Shown: positions 30,558 to 38,091 of the stretch, one piece after another
Layout: each line of letters starts with the position of its first letter
Numbering within the stretch: the stretch's first letter is position 1
IMG/VR virus record: IMGVR_UViG_3300046538_000301
Span: 1 to 39,785 of that record
Reading direction: 5' to 3' (one strand)
Length of the DNA: 39,785 nt
Source: a virus
The notes under the pieces: model-generated
What the model was told of the DNA's origin: nothing
What the model saw: the letters and a program-made list of their open reading frames with translations, nothing else
Database searches by the model: none
Translations under genes and position numbers: made by a program

Positions 30558-32699
30558 ATGACCGACATTTCGGCGTTGGAAGCGTACGCGGGTACGCTTT
30601 CCGAGGCGGCCAGCCAGGCCAAGACAGCCTCGCAAGTGCAACATGATTATGTGAACGGTGACGCGCAGACCTCGGTTGCCACCGAGTCGGGCGTGGTGCC
30701 TTCACTGGCACGGCAAGCCATGCTCGCCGCTGAGAAAATTCAGCTGTTCATTTCCACGTCTTACGGGGTGTTTACCACCAAGGCGCTGATGGATGCCGAC
30801 CTGCGGGCGAATGCTGGGCAAACCGGGCAGGTCACCGCCGACCCAACGGCCACCTTGAACGGCTGGTATTCCAAGCTCGGCGCCAGTGGCTCGGGTAGTT
30901 GGCAATGGATTGTCGATCAGCCGGTTAGCGGTACGGTCTTCAAGGCCATCGACAGCCGCACCGCTGTACTGGAAGCGGAGGCGGTACGCTCACAAAAATC
31001 CACGGACGCGGACTTTGTCCTGGCGTTTGTCGACGATAACAATCAAGTCACTATCGGTACGCGCGCAGATGGGACCAACTACGTTGCCGGTATCAGCGAA
31101 GACCTCGACGCACTCACGGCCAATGCCATGCAAAGCACGCCGGCCGAAGACATCACCGATTATGTGTTTGGCTTTGGCGACGATGATGGTGCCATCGCAC
31201 TGGGCATCACGGATGAAGGTGTCGTAAAAGGCAACCTGGAGCCGGCGAGCCTGAGTGCGGTGTCCACCTATGTGGCACGGGCGCCCAAGGTGGCCGGGCT
31301 AACGGTGCTGACCTCGGCCAGCAAGTTGCGATACGGCGGTCTGGTCTACAAGCTGAGCGACGTGGCGGCGAGTGCGGCCACCGATGTGGTGGAGTCGGTG
31401 AAGGATTACCCGCTGGCCTACATCGTGCCGGTGTCGATGCCCATCACCGAATTTCTCAAGGTGGACGCGGCGCCATGGCTGGGTTATTCCAGCGTCAGTA
31501 TCGTGTCGGTCATCGATCAGGCCACGGGCCTGCCGTTGGCAGTCGGCGTTGATTACGCGCACACCGAAAATGGCAAGCTAGCCCTGATCAATCCGGGCGC
31601 CACCCTCACGGTGACCGTCAATTTCACCGGGCATAAAGAGCGTTATGACCTGGTGGCCTACAACCTGTTGACGCAAACGACAGTGATTCGCCAAGGCACT
31701 GAGCGCCGTATTACCGCGCATGAGGACGCCTATCGTGCCAAGCCGCTGTCGGGTGATATTCCGCTGTACAGCCTGTACGTCGTCGGTGGCGCGATTAAAA
31801 GCATGATCGATGTCAGCGAATGGCGCGGCACCCGGCATCGCAACACCAACGGCGAACAGGCCGCGCTGATCGCGCAGAACCGCTACCGTCTACGGCGCTT
31901 CCTGACCAAGCTCAATCGGGGTGACGGCGTTATCGTCACAGGCTACGGCGACAGCAACACCGCACTGGGCGGCACGCGCGGCACGGACGCAGCATATGTG
32001 CCCAACCGGCCGGACGTGGACACCGATTCGTTTCAGGGTCCGTATCTGATGTCTGCCGTAGAGGCGGATTTCCGCGCGGCCTATTTGGCCGCCGTCGGCC
32101 GCGTCGCGGTCAATGGCCAGATGCGTTACAAGACCTCGCCGAACTGGAGCGTGATTGACAAGATTTGCAGCGGTTACGGCTACACGTTTGCGGCTGACCG
32201 TGTGCCGGCCAGTCGTGAAGTGGTGTACCTGAATCAGGGCATCGCCACTACCACGGCGGCGAACGTGGGGCAAGGCGGGCTCAACCCGGCGCGGTTGGCG
32301 GCGATGATCAACCCGGCCGGATTCCGCCGGCCTGACCTGGTGATTATCGCGTTCGGCATGAACGACCGCACGGACGTGGCTTATGTCAGCAACATCGAGC
32401 AGATCACCGCTGCGGTCCTCGCCGCCGGCGCAGACGCCATTATTGTCGGCCCGCATCAGGTCAACACCAGCAGCGCGTCATTCACCGACGAGACGTGGCA
32501 CCTGCTGCACCGCCGGCTGATGGAATGCGCCGAACGCTTGGGTGTGGCGTTCCTGCCGTCCGAACTGTTCTACAGCGGCCCAAACCGGGGCTATCTGGGG
32601 ATCAGTGATTACTCGCTGACCCGAGCCAATTTTGCCAACCACCCCGGCCCCTACGAGTACCGCATGCTCGGCGAAGCGCTGGCCAACTCCTTTCTCTGA
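30558..32699 (+). CDS. Tail spike with SGNH/GDSL esterase domain
   Basis: 713 residues. The N-terminal 150 residues have a TATLNGWYSKLGASGSGSW motif found in other phage fibres, and a beta-rich central part (about 190-400). A C-terminal SGNH hydrolase follows: block I GYGDSN with nucleophile Ser466, block III FGMND (Gly600, Asn602) and block V His695 (NHPGPYEY). Such domains deacetylate capsule or O-antigen sugars during adsorption. The canonical Asp three residues before the His is Phe692, so the triad may be incomplete or use another acidic residue. It is the likely host-range determinant. The ribosome site is only GGA. Confidence 0.85.
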   Translation: MTDISALEAYAGTLSEAASQAKTASQVQHDYVNGDAQTSVATESGVVPSLARQAMLAAEKIQLFISTSYGVFTTKALMDADLRANAGQTGQVTADPTATLNGWYSKLGASGSGSWQWIVDQPVSGTVFKAIDSRTAVLEAEAVRSQKSTDADFVLAFVDDNNQVTIGTRADGTNYVAGISEDLDALTANAMQSTPAEDITDYVFGFGDDDGAIALGITDEGVVKGNLEPASLSAVSTYVARAPKVAGLTVLTSASKLRYGGLVYKLSDVAASAATDVVESVKDYPLAYIVPVSMPITEFLKVDAAPWLGYSSVSIVSVIDQATGLPLAVGVDYAHTENGKLALINPGATLTVTVNFTGHKERYDLVAYNLLTQTTVIRQGTERRITAHEDAYRAKPLSGDIPLYSLYVVGGAIKSMIDVSEWRGTRHRNTNGEQAALIAQNRYRLRRFLTKLNRGDGVIVTGYGDSNTALGGTRGTDAAYVPNRPDVDTDSFQGPYLMSAVEADFRAAYLAAVGRVAVNGQMRYKTSPNWSVIDKICSGYGYTFAADRVPASREVVYLNQGIATTTAANVGQGGLNPARLAAMINPAGFRRPDLVIIAFGMNDRTDVAYVSNIEQITAAVLAAGADAIIVGPHQVNTSSASFTDETWHLLHRRLMECAERLGVAFLPSELFYSGPNRGYLGISDYSLTRANFANHPGPYEYRMLGEALANSFL

Positions 32700-32706
32700 G
32701 GTTCTT

Positions 32707-33477
32707 ATGAAATACGGAAAAACTATTCGGCTCGACGGCGTGAGTTTCAATAACCCGAATCTGCCAAGCCTGCGCAACTTTCAAGACATGATCGCAAACC
32801 ACGCGCACTGCATCGGCGCTTGGCGTATGGACGGCGCGGACGCACTGACGCTGGACGGTGCGGGCGGCATCCAATCGTTTGCGAACTGGAAGACCGGTGG
32901 TATGCCCTTGGCACTGGGTGGCGGACAAGCGGCGGTTCTGATCGACAACCCCTTAAGTGGGGGAAAAATGGCTCGATTCGGTGCTGCGTGCGAGTACCGC
33001 CTGAACGGGTACGCCTGGGATCTGGCCAAGAGCTACACGATGGTTGCGATCTACAAGCCCGACAGCTATGCAGCTTTGGGCAACGTCTGCGGTGACATTA
33101 ACCAGGCAGACATGACTAAGACGGCGGCGATTTTTAGCCGCAAGAACGGCGCTGCGTCGGCCATCGCGATGTTTGAAGCGAACAATACGGTTTATCAGAG
33201 CGTTGCCAATGAAGCCGTTCTATTGGCGGTCATGGCCCGGCATGATGCTAATGCGAAAGTGAACTACGTGACCGGAGTCGGTGTGGGCTCGAATTCAGGC
33301 GCCTCTGGGGCACCAGCTGCCAGCGGCGCGGTGACGTTTAAGATCTCCGACCAAACCCTTTATCCGTTTATCGGAGTGGTGGATTTTGTAGCTTTATTCG
33401 ATATCAATACCGCCACTAATGCTGATCTGCAATCGGTGCTTGGTGATTATCTTGCGATTCGTGTCCGAGCAGGATGA
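32707..33477 (+). CDS. Tail-spike-associated hypothetical protein
   Basis: 256 residues from the ATG at 32707 (CTGAGG upstream), 7 bp after the spike. The sequence alternates short strands and Gly/Ala/Asn-rich loops (MLPLALGGGQAAVL, AIYKPDSYAALGNVCGDI, the TNADLQSVLGDYLAIRV end) and resembles concanavalin-like beta-sandwich lectins in rhythm, but no motif proves this. Placement suggests a second receptor-binding or capping subunit on the spike. No signal peptide. Confidence 0.6.
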   Translation: MKYGKTIRLDGVSFNNPNLPSLRNFQDMIANHAHCIGAWRMDGADALTLDGAGGIQSFANWKTGGMPLALGGGQAAVLIDNPLSGGKMARFGAACEYRLNGYAWDLAKSYTMVAIYKPDSYAALGNVCGDINQADMTKTAAIFSRKNGAASAIAMFEANNTVYQSVANEAVLLAVMARHDANAKVNYVTGVGVGSNSGASGAPAASGAVTFKISDQTLYPFIGVVDFVALFDINTATNADLQSVLGDYLAIRVRAG

Positions 33478-33586
33478 GGCTCAGGCATAGGTTTATCCTT
33501 TTCCAGTAGGGCCGCAGGCATGCGCTACGGCGCTCGGGTATGTGCGTGTGCCATGGGGTCAGATATTCCTCTATGGGTCCCAGAGT

Positions 33587-33615
33587 TTGTGAGACCGTGG
33601 GGAAGCGGGTATTCT
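33587..33615 (+). promoter_or_regulatory. Weak candidate promoter before the glycosyltransferase gene
   Basis: TTGTGA (33587-33592) and TATTCT (33610-33615) with a 17-bp spacer; four of six consensus matches in each box. The expected start near 33622 would fall within the ribosome site of the short leader reading frame. A private promoter would suit a lysogenic-conversion gene. Confidence 0.3.
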
Positions 33616-33627
33616 GTAGGGAGAAAA

Positions 33628-33654
33628 ATGTCTACGGTTTGGGGCAATGCATGA
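33628..33654 (+). CDS. Eight-codon leader peptide coupled to the glycosyltransferase
   Basis: ATG TCT ACG GTT TGG GGC AAT GCA TGA encodes MSTVWGNA. It has the only good ribosome site in the area (TAGGGAGAA) and its stop overlaps the glycosyltransferase ATG as ATGA, while that ATG itself has only a weak GGGG. Translational coupling is inferred; chance is possible for so short a frame. Confidence 0.35.
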   Translation: MSTVWGNA

Positions 33655-34517
33655 CAGACGTATCTGCAGATTCAAAACAAAAACAGAGAATTGCCTGTTG
33701 TGCAATTATGAAAAATGAATCCCCTTATATACATGAGTGGGTTGCCCACTACACCAAGCTCGGATTTGATCATATCTTTATTTACGAGAATGACAGCTCT
33801 GATAAAACCGCATCACTACTAAAATCCCTAGACCAAACCGGATTTATTAAGTTTACGAGTTGGCCATCCTTAGATAGGAGATCTCCGCAGATCAGTGCAT
33901 ATGAGGATGCAGTCTCGCGCACTGATGCTGACTGGATACTATTTTGTGATGCAGATGAATTCCTTGTGCTTAATCAGCACGAAAACGTTCACGAGTTCAT
34001 GGCATCTTTCAGCGAAGACGTGTCCAGCGTGTGTATTAACTGGCGCATATTTGGCTCATCAGGTCAGGAAACAAGAACTGCAGGCCTTGTTCTTGAGCGA
34101 TTCCAGAGAAGCTCGGAGATTGATTTCGATGTAAACCGGCATGTGAAATCTTTTGTGCGCCCTTCCAGTATCACCGAGATGCACATACACGCACCAATCA
34201 CCAGCGGGGCATCGACCTATTCGGACGGAGAGCCCATCTCCTTCCGGGAAGGAGAGCAGGGGATTGCTCCCGAAGTCAGGGCAGATGTCGCGGTGATCAA
34301 CCACTATTTCACTAGAACCAAAGAAGAGTGGGGGGTCAAAAAACTTCGCGGCAATGCGAATCGTTCGATAAATGCTAGAGACAAATTCATTCGTTACCAT
34401 GAAGGCCTTTTTGAAAGGCACGACAGGAATGAAGTTGAGAACACCTCTGCTGTTAAGTATGTGCCTGCTATTCATGAGCTTGTCAGCCGATTTCTCTCGG
34501 ACCTTGGCCGTAAATAA
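33651..34517 (+). CDS. Glycosyltransferase, family 2-like (Glyco_tranf_2_4/GT92 type)
   Basis: 288 residues from the ATG at 33651. Conserved pattern CAIMKNESPYIHEWVAHYTKLGFDHIFIYENDSSD (residues 16-50) and the metal-binding DADEF (near 100) mark the family-2-like glycosyltransferases that act on cell-surface sugars. No membrane segment. Base composition is much more AT-rich than the neighbouring phage genes, so it looks like a recently acquired moron, plausibly altering O-antigen or capsule to block superinfection. The frame extends upstream to 33540 without a ribosome site. Confidence 0.85.
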   Translation: MTDVSADSKQKQRIACCAIMKNESPYIHEWVAHYTKLGFDHIFIYENDSSDKTASLLKSLDQTGFIKFTSWPSLDRRSPQISAYEDAVSRTDADWILFCDADEFLVLNQHENVHEFMASFSEDVSSVCINWRIFGSSGQETRTAGLVLERFQRSSEIDFDVNRHVKSFVRPSSITEMHIHAPITSGASTYSDGEPISFREGEQGIAPEVRADVAVINHYFTRTKEEWGVKKLRGNANRSINARDKFIRYHEGLFERHDRNEVENTSAVKYVPAIHELVSRFLSDLGRK

Positions 34518-34550
34518 CAAGACTTCGAGTGGCTGCAGACTCTACCAAGC

Positions 34551-34577
34551 AAAAGCCCGCTAACAGCGGGCTTTTAT
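34551..34577. terminator. Bidirectional terminator after the glycosyltransferase
   Basis: AAAAGCCCGC (34551-34560) and GCGGGCTTTT (34566-34575) around TAACA form a perfect 10-bp stem with A and T tracts on either side. It can end the rightward glycosyltransferase transcript and the leftward 77-aa gene. Confidence 0.8.
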
Positions 34578-34597
34578 CTTTCCGTAACAATTGAAGG

Positions 34598-34831
34598 TCA
34601 GTAGGTTTCAGGGGTGGCAGCAATAAAATCGTTGGTACCAACATGATGTGATCCGTACAAGGCTTCATAGGCACCGCCGAGTGATGCTGCCTCGTCAAGC
34701 GCTTCCTTTTGCGAGCTGTATACAGAGACAAGACTCCATGGGTTTGGCTGCTCGATCACTGCCCAGCCAATTACCCACCCATCGAGAGATGGATGGGGCT
34801 TCAGGTCAGGTGAAAGTCTTACATCGGACAT
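34598..34831 (-). CDS. Orphan small protein on opposite strand
   Basis: 77 residues, soluble, Trp/Tyr-rich, with SLDGWVIGWAVIEQPNPWSLVSVYSSQKEALDEAASLGGAYEALYGSHHVG. GAGAGGAATAAGAG precedes the ATG, and a possible promoter TTGGCC-N18-TATGCT lies at about 34868-34897 on the minus strand. Lying alone and antiparallel among late genes with its own terminator, it is likely expressed from the prophage. The function is unknown. Confidence 0.6.
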   Translation of the reverse strand: MSDVRLSPDLKPHPSLDGWVIGWAVIEQPNPWSLVSVYSSQKEALDEAASLGGAYEALYGSHHVGTNDFIAATPETY

Positions 34832-34927
34832 CTCTTATTCCTCTCATCGGGATCTGAGACCAGCATAGACCAAAGTTTTTGGGCCGGCCAAATCCATAGC
34901 CGACCCCTAAGTTAACTAAATACCCAA

Positions 34928-34952
34928 GCCCGCCATGAGCGGGTATTTTTTT
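34928..34952 (+). terminator. Intrinsic terminator before the endolysin gene
   Basis: GCCCGC/GCGGG(T) stem around CATGA (34928-34943), then TATTTTTTT. It stands 16 bp before the endolysin ATG. Confidence 0.6.
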
Positions 34953-34967
34953 GCCTGGAGAAAAGTG

Positions 34968-35393
34968 ATGACTGTGACTGACAAAGATCGCGATGTGCTG
35001 GCGAGAACGCTGTGGGGCGAGGCGCGCGGCGAGGGACTGGACGGGATGGTGTCCACGGGCTGGACGATCCGCAACCGGGTGAACGACGGTAAGGATCGGT
35101 CGTGGTGGGGCGAAGGCTATGCCGGTGTCTGCCAGAAGCCGTACCAGTTCAGTTGCTGGAACTCTAACGACCCCAACTTTCCGTTCCTCAGCGGTGCCAA
35201 GCCGATTCCTGCGGCCGAGTTCGCGAAGTGCCAGCTTGCGGCACAGCAAGTTATTGAGGGCGCAAAGCCTGATCCCACCGGCGGTGCGACTCACTATTAC
35301 TCGACATCGATGGCCAAGCCGCCGAAGTGGGTAGTGGGCGCGAAACAGACGTTGCGCTTGGGCCACCACATTTTCTTCAAGGACGTGCCATGA
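34968..35393 (+). CDS. Endolysin, SleB-like cell-wall hydrolase (Hydrolase_2)
   Basis: 141 residues from the ATG at 34968 (CTGGAGAAAAG upstream). Matches the Hydrolase_2/SleB family: DRDVLARTLWGEARGEGLDGMVSTGWTIRNRV, in which the WGEARGE Glu is the presumed catalytic residue, then YQFSCWNSNDPNFPFL and GATHYYSTSMAKPPKW. It lacks a signal peptide, so export needs the holin. It overlaps the Rz gene by 4 bp. Confidence 0.88.
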   Translation: MTVTDKDRDVLARTLWGEARGEGLDGMVSTGWTIRNRVNDGKDRSWWGEGYAGVCQKPYQFSCWNSNDPNFPFLSGAKPIPAAEFAKCQLAAQQVIEGAKPDPTGGATHYYSTSMAKPPKWVVGAKQTLRLGHHIFFKDVP

Positions 35394-35902
35394 GCAGGGT
35401 TCAAATCAAACTTATTGGTGTCGGGATGGCAGTTTTGGCTCTGGTCTTCATCAGCGCTGCTGGCGCGTGGTTGTGGCAGGACAATGCCTACGGCAAAGTA
35501 ATTGCTACGAACGAAGCTAGTCGCCAGGCTGATCTAACGCTGATCGCCAATGCCGGCGCAGAGCAGGCAAGGGATGCACTCGACAAGCAGCAAAAGGCTG
35601 AACTGGCACTTGCCAACCTCGACACTAAACGTACTCAGGAGCGGGACAAATTAAATGAAGAAAATGATGATCTGCGCCGCACCGTTGCTGATGGCACTCG
35701 CCGGCTGCGCATCGCGGGAAGTTGTCGTGCCAATGGCAGCGACGTGTCCAAAACCGCCGGCGCCTCCGGCTTGGGTGATGAAGGCTCCGTCGAAGTCTCT
35801 GAAACAACTGGACAATTTGTTCTTGATATCCGCGCCGGCATTATTGCCGACCAAGCAGCCTTGAGGGCGGCGCAAGACTACATTCTAAAGGTTTGCCGAT
35901 AG
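35390..35902 (+). CDS. Rz: i-spanin Rz
   Basis: 170 residues from the ATG at 35390. One N-terminal transmembrane helix (about residues 7-30, LIGVGMAVLALVFISAAGAWLW), then a long charged coiled coil (EASRQADLTLIANAGAEQARDALDKQQKAELALANLDTKRTQERDKLNEENDDLRR), and the lysis-Rz C-terminal region ending in CR. It spans the periplasm with Rz1 to fuse inner and outer membranes. The Rz1 gene lies entirely within it in the +1 frame. Confidence 0.88.
   Translation: MSRVQIKLIGVGMAVLALVFISAAGAWLWQDNAYGKVIATNEASRQADLTLIANAGAEQARDALDKQQKAELALANLDTKRTQERDKLNEENDDLRRTVADGTRRLRIAGSCRANGSDVSKTAGASGLGDEGSVEVSETTGQFVLDIRAGIIADQAALRAAQDYILKVCR
35655..35864 (+). CDS. Rz1: o-spanin lipoprotein Rz1, nested in Rz
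   Basis: 69 residues in the +1 frame inside Rz. Signal peptide KKMMICAAPLLMALAGC with lipobox LAGC (Cys18), followed by Ala-Ser and a Pro-rich stretch (CPKPPAPPAW, residues 31-40) typical of Rz1. It would be lipidated and sit on the inner face of the outer membrane, pairing with Rz. GAAGAAAATG nearby provides the weak start context. It is longer than the minimal lambda Rz1 (mature 40 aa). Confidence 0.82.
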   Translation: MKKMMICAAPLLMALAGCASREVVVPMAATCPKPPAPPAWVMKAPSKSLKQLDNLFLISAPALLPTKQP

Positions 35903-35910
35903 ACATTATC

Positions 35911-36972
35911 TTAAGTATTTCTGAAATATTGCTTTACTGCGTCGGAGCCATTGCATTCGAAGGAAATCGCATCACCATTTCTGGCTGTTCTCTGGTAGAG
36001 ACCAAGACCCATCAAGGAGCATTTTATTTCCGTAGTCTGTTTCTGAATCGATTTGAAAAATTCTCTCGCTAACCAAAAGCTCATAAAATCAGCAACTTCC
36101 AGCAGGTGGTGGGATCCGGGTTTGACAAAGCTCGGTCTGGTAATATTGGCGTGGGCAGTTAGATAGATGAATTGCCTATTATGTTGCAATCCAAGAAAGC
36201 ATTCATCAGCCCACCCTTCAGTTCTCTCACCAGTTGAGGTGTCTTTAGTATTGTCATAGATCCAATTTATTCCCATAGAGCTCCTTCTCAATATTTCTAG
36301 GCTGGAAAGTGTCGCTTGCTTGAATATGTCGTCCCGTTGAAGCATAAGCTGTTCTGCGCGCTTCGTCTTATTATCAGGAAGCATGATAGCGCTAGAGACG
36401 TTGAGGCTAGTCAAGTAAGGTCTTGTTTCTTTTATAAGTCTAGCGAACGATTTCATGTGTGAGATTTTCTCAGGTACGGAGGTCAAACTATATTTTTTTA
36501 AGTCCGGATGAGTACTCCATATGTCTGTCGTATGATATGTCCACGTTTCTGGATCTTCACTAGGTCGAATGCTAGATTTTAATTCTAATAACTTTGTCTT
36601 GAAATTCTCCCGTGCTTCTGGGTGCATTCCAATTAGAGTGATGCAAAAAAAGCTTACCTCGCCAGCGTTTGTTTTTATCACTCTATGAGCCTCATCGCCA
36701 TAGAATGTTCTACTGCCTTCGAGGGGTTTTTTTGGAATTTCAAAATTTATGGTCGTGCCGCATTTGCATGGTACTGGAAAACTGACCGGTATCCACATAC
36801 GACCATCATTGGCCTCGATAGGTTGGCGGGGATGCTCCAAATCCTCATTCCAGCTTATCTCGTTAGCTGTATTACAAACTTTGCAAATCGCGCGAACCGA
36901 TTTTAGTTCAGGCAATATGAGTCCAGGGGACTTTCGATAAGGGCCAACAATGCCATTGATTCTGGTCGACAT
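35911..36972 (-). CDS. Zinc-ribbon plus DUF3800-like cargo protein
   Basis: 353 residues from the ATG at 36972 (AGGGAAG upstream); a GTG at 37047 is less likely. N-terminal four-Cys zinc ribbon (CKVC ... CKCG, about residues 30-75), then FYGDEAHRVIKTNAGEVSFFCITLIGM, resembling the first acidic motif of DUF3800 (RNase H-like fold), and a C-terminal HHLLEVADFMSFWLAREFF resembling its closing ADxxxW motif. DUF3800 proteins are uncharacterised and recur in mobile elements and defence islands. Codon use is AT-rich compared with the phage core. The role is inferred as accessory or anti-phage. Confidence 0.6.
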   Translation of the reverse strand: MSTRINGIVGPYRKSPGLILPELKSVRAICKVCNTANEISWNEDLEHPRQPIEANDGRMWIPVSFPVPCKCGTTINFEIPKKPLEGSRTFYGDEAHRVIKTNAGEVSFFCITLIGMHPEARENFKTKLLELKSSIRPSEDPETWTYHTTDIWSTHPDLKKYSLTSVPEKISHMKSFARLIKETRPYLTSLNVSSAIMLPDNKTKRAEQLMLQRDDIFKQATLSSLEILRRSSMGINWIYDNTKDTSTGERTEGWADECFLGLQHNRQFIYLTAHANITRPSFVKPGSHHLLEVADFMSFWLAREFFKSIQKQTTEIKCSLMGLGLYQRTARNGDAISFECNGSDAVKQYFRNT

Positions 36973-37052
36973 ATAACTTCCCTGCGGCGTCGGAACGGTA
37001 CGTAATAGTAGCAGCTCTGCGAATATGCGGAAGGCAGGCAAGCCCACACCAT

Positions 37053-37844
37053 CTACTTTCGTGATAAGGCTTCCTGAGTCAAAAGATATAAGTCCTCAAT
37101 ATCACTACCGGGTGGACCGCGCATCGCAAGCGGAAGTTTGCTGGGGCACTCAGGATCCTCAGTAAAGCCTCGGCCGCGGCAGGCTTCACAGTCCTCACGC
37201 AGATAAAAGCGATCGCAGCATGCGGAGCATTGCAGGAAGATCGAGAAGTTTTCTTTTTCCCAAAGCTCAATGTACAAGGCTATGTTCGCTTCTTCCAGCG
37301 CAATCATGGCTGCGTCAATGGTGGCGCGATAGCAGTCTGGGTCGTCCAGTCTCGTTTTATGCACGCCTTCAACCAGCCGGCCGCGCTCTACCAACGTCAA
37401 CTTTTGCCCTGTCTCGGTATGGATGTGACGATCAATCAACTCTCCATAGGGCTGATAAGACCGCGTGACGACCTTTAGTTTGTCGCCTGCCTCCTGAACC
37501 TGTGCAAAGAAATCCATCGGTCCAGGCTTCGCGCCGGCGCCATGCAGGAAATAGCGATTCCCTTGCAGGCTTCCAACTTGGTGGCCGCAGGCGTTGTACA
37601 CGTCATAGTCGGACGCTGGGTGGCGCCAGTGCATTGGGGCTTCCTCAATGAAGTAGCAGAAGGCGGCGTTGGCACGGTCCACCATGTCGAAACGTTCAAG
37701 TGGGTCTATCGCCCCGATCTCCAGCATCCTATCGGCGAGCCGCTTCAGATATCTGTAGTTGGCCAGTGGGTTGACCCATAGCCGCCTGCTGTCGATCCGC
37801 TCGTGCCAGTCGGCCAAAAACTCGTCCTTCTGGGGGGTAGCCAT
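37053..37844 (-). CDS. LexA-controlled hypothetical protein with C-terminal zinc ribbon
   Basis: 263 residues from the ATG at 37844 (a TTG at 37862 is in frame). The N-terminal helical part (DSRRLWVNPLANYRYLKRLADRMLEIGAIDPLERFDMVDRANAAFCYF) and the central GVHKTRLDDPDCYRATIDAAMIALEEANIALYIELWEKEN are not a family I recognise. Near residues 215-235 is a CSACCDRFYLREDCEACRGRGF zinc-ribbon-like cluster of five Cys. A LexA box lies 21 bp upstream, so it is expected to rise during SOS. It runs 6 bp short of a possible upstream frame of the next gene. Confidence 0.65.
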   Translation of the reverse strand: MATPQKDEFLADWHERIDSRRLWVNPLANYRYLKRLADRMLEIGAIDPLERFDMVDRANAAFCYFIEEAPMHWRHPASDYDVYNACGHQVGSLQGNRYFLHGAGAKPGPMDFFAQVQEAGDKLKVVTRSYQPYGELIDRHIHTETGQKLTLVERGRLVEGVHKTRLDDPDCYRATIDAAMIALEEANIALYIELWEKENFSIFLQCSACCDRFYLREDCEACRGRGFTEDPECPSKLPLAMRGPPGSDIEDLYLLTQEALSRK

Positions 37845-37864
37845 TGCGCATAACCAGTTCAAAA

Positions 37865-37884
37865 TACTGTTTGTATATACAGTA
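37865..37884. promoter_or_regulatory. LexA (SOS) box
   Basis: TACTGTTTGTATATACAGTA contains CTG-N10-CAG with arms close to the Pseudomonas and E. coli LexA consensus. Its centre is 30 bp upstream of the ATG at 37844, where it would cover the promoter. Confidence 0.75.
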
Positions 37885-37983
37885 ATCGAATTTGATTCAT
37901 GGCGCGAGGGTGGGCGGACGAACCGTTGCCTGAGCTTTGAGGGGATGTGGGGGCTACATCGGCAGATGTCGGTTGCTGTAGGA

Positions 37984-38006
37984 AACAGACACCTTAACAG
38001 ACACCT
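37984..38006. repeat. Tandem AACAGACACCT repeats, candidate arm-type integrase sites
   Basis: Two 11-bp copies of AACAGACACCT at 37984-37994 and 37996-38006, spaced 12 bp, stand about 37 bp from the attachment core. Paired direct repeats in this place resemble the arm sites of lambda-type attP. No other copy is noticed on the far side of the core. Confidence 0.4.
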
Positions 38007-38042
38007 GGATTACGCGGGGTAGGCTTAAAGCCCTGAATTCAT

Positions 38043-38091
38043 TGGAGCGGGTGAAGGGAATCGAACCCTCGTTATCAGCTTGGGAAGCTGA
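38043..38091 (-). other. tRNA-Gly(CCC) 3' fragment, attachment-site core
   Basis: Read on the minus strand, this is the last 49 nt of a tRNA-Gly with anticodon CCC: anticodon stem CAGC/GCTG around TTCCCAA, the T arm GAGGGTTCGATTCCCTTC and the acceptor ACCCGCTCCA with an encoded CCA. The 5' half (acceptor, D arm) is absent upstream. The flanking bases extend the anticodon stem into a perfect 12-bp inverted repeat around the anticodon (38070-38096). This is what an att core inside a tRNA gene looks like. It is not a functional tRNA. Confidence 0.75.

Noticed and set aside
38043-38091. Functional tRNA-Gly gene
   Set aside because: Only the 3' half from the anticodon stem is present; acceptor 5' strand and D arm are missing.
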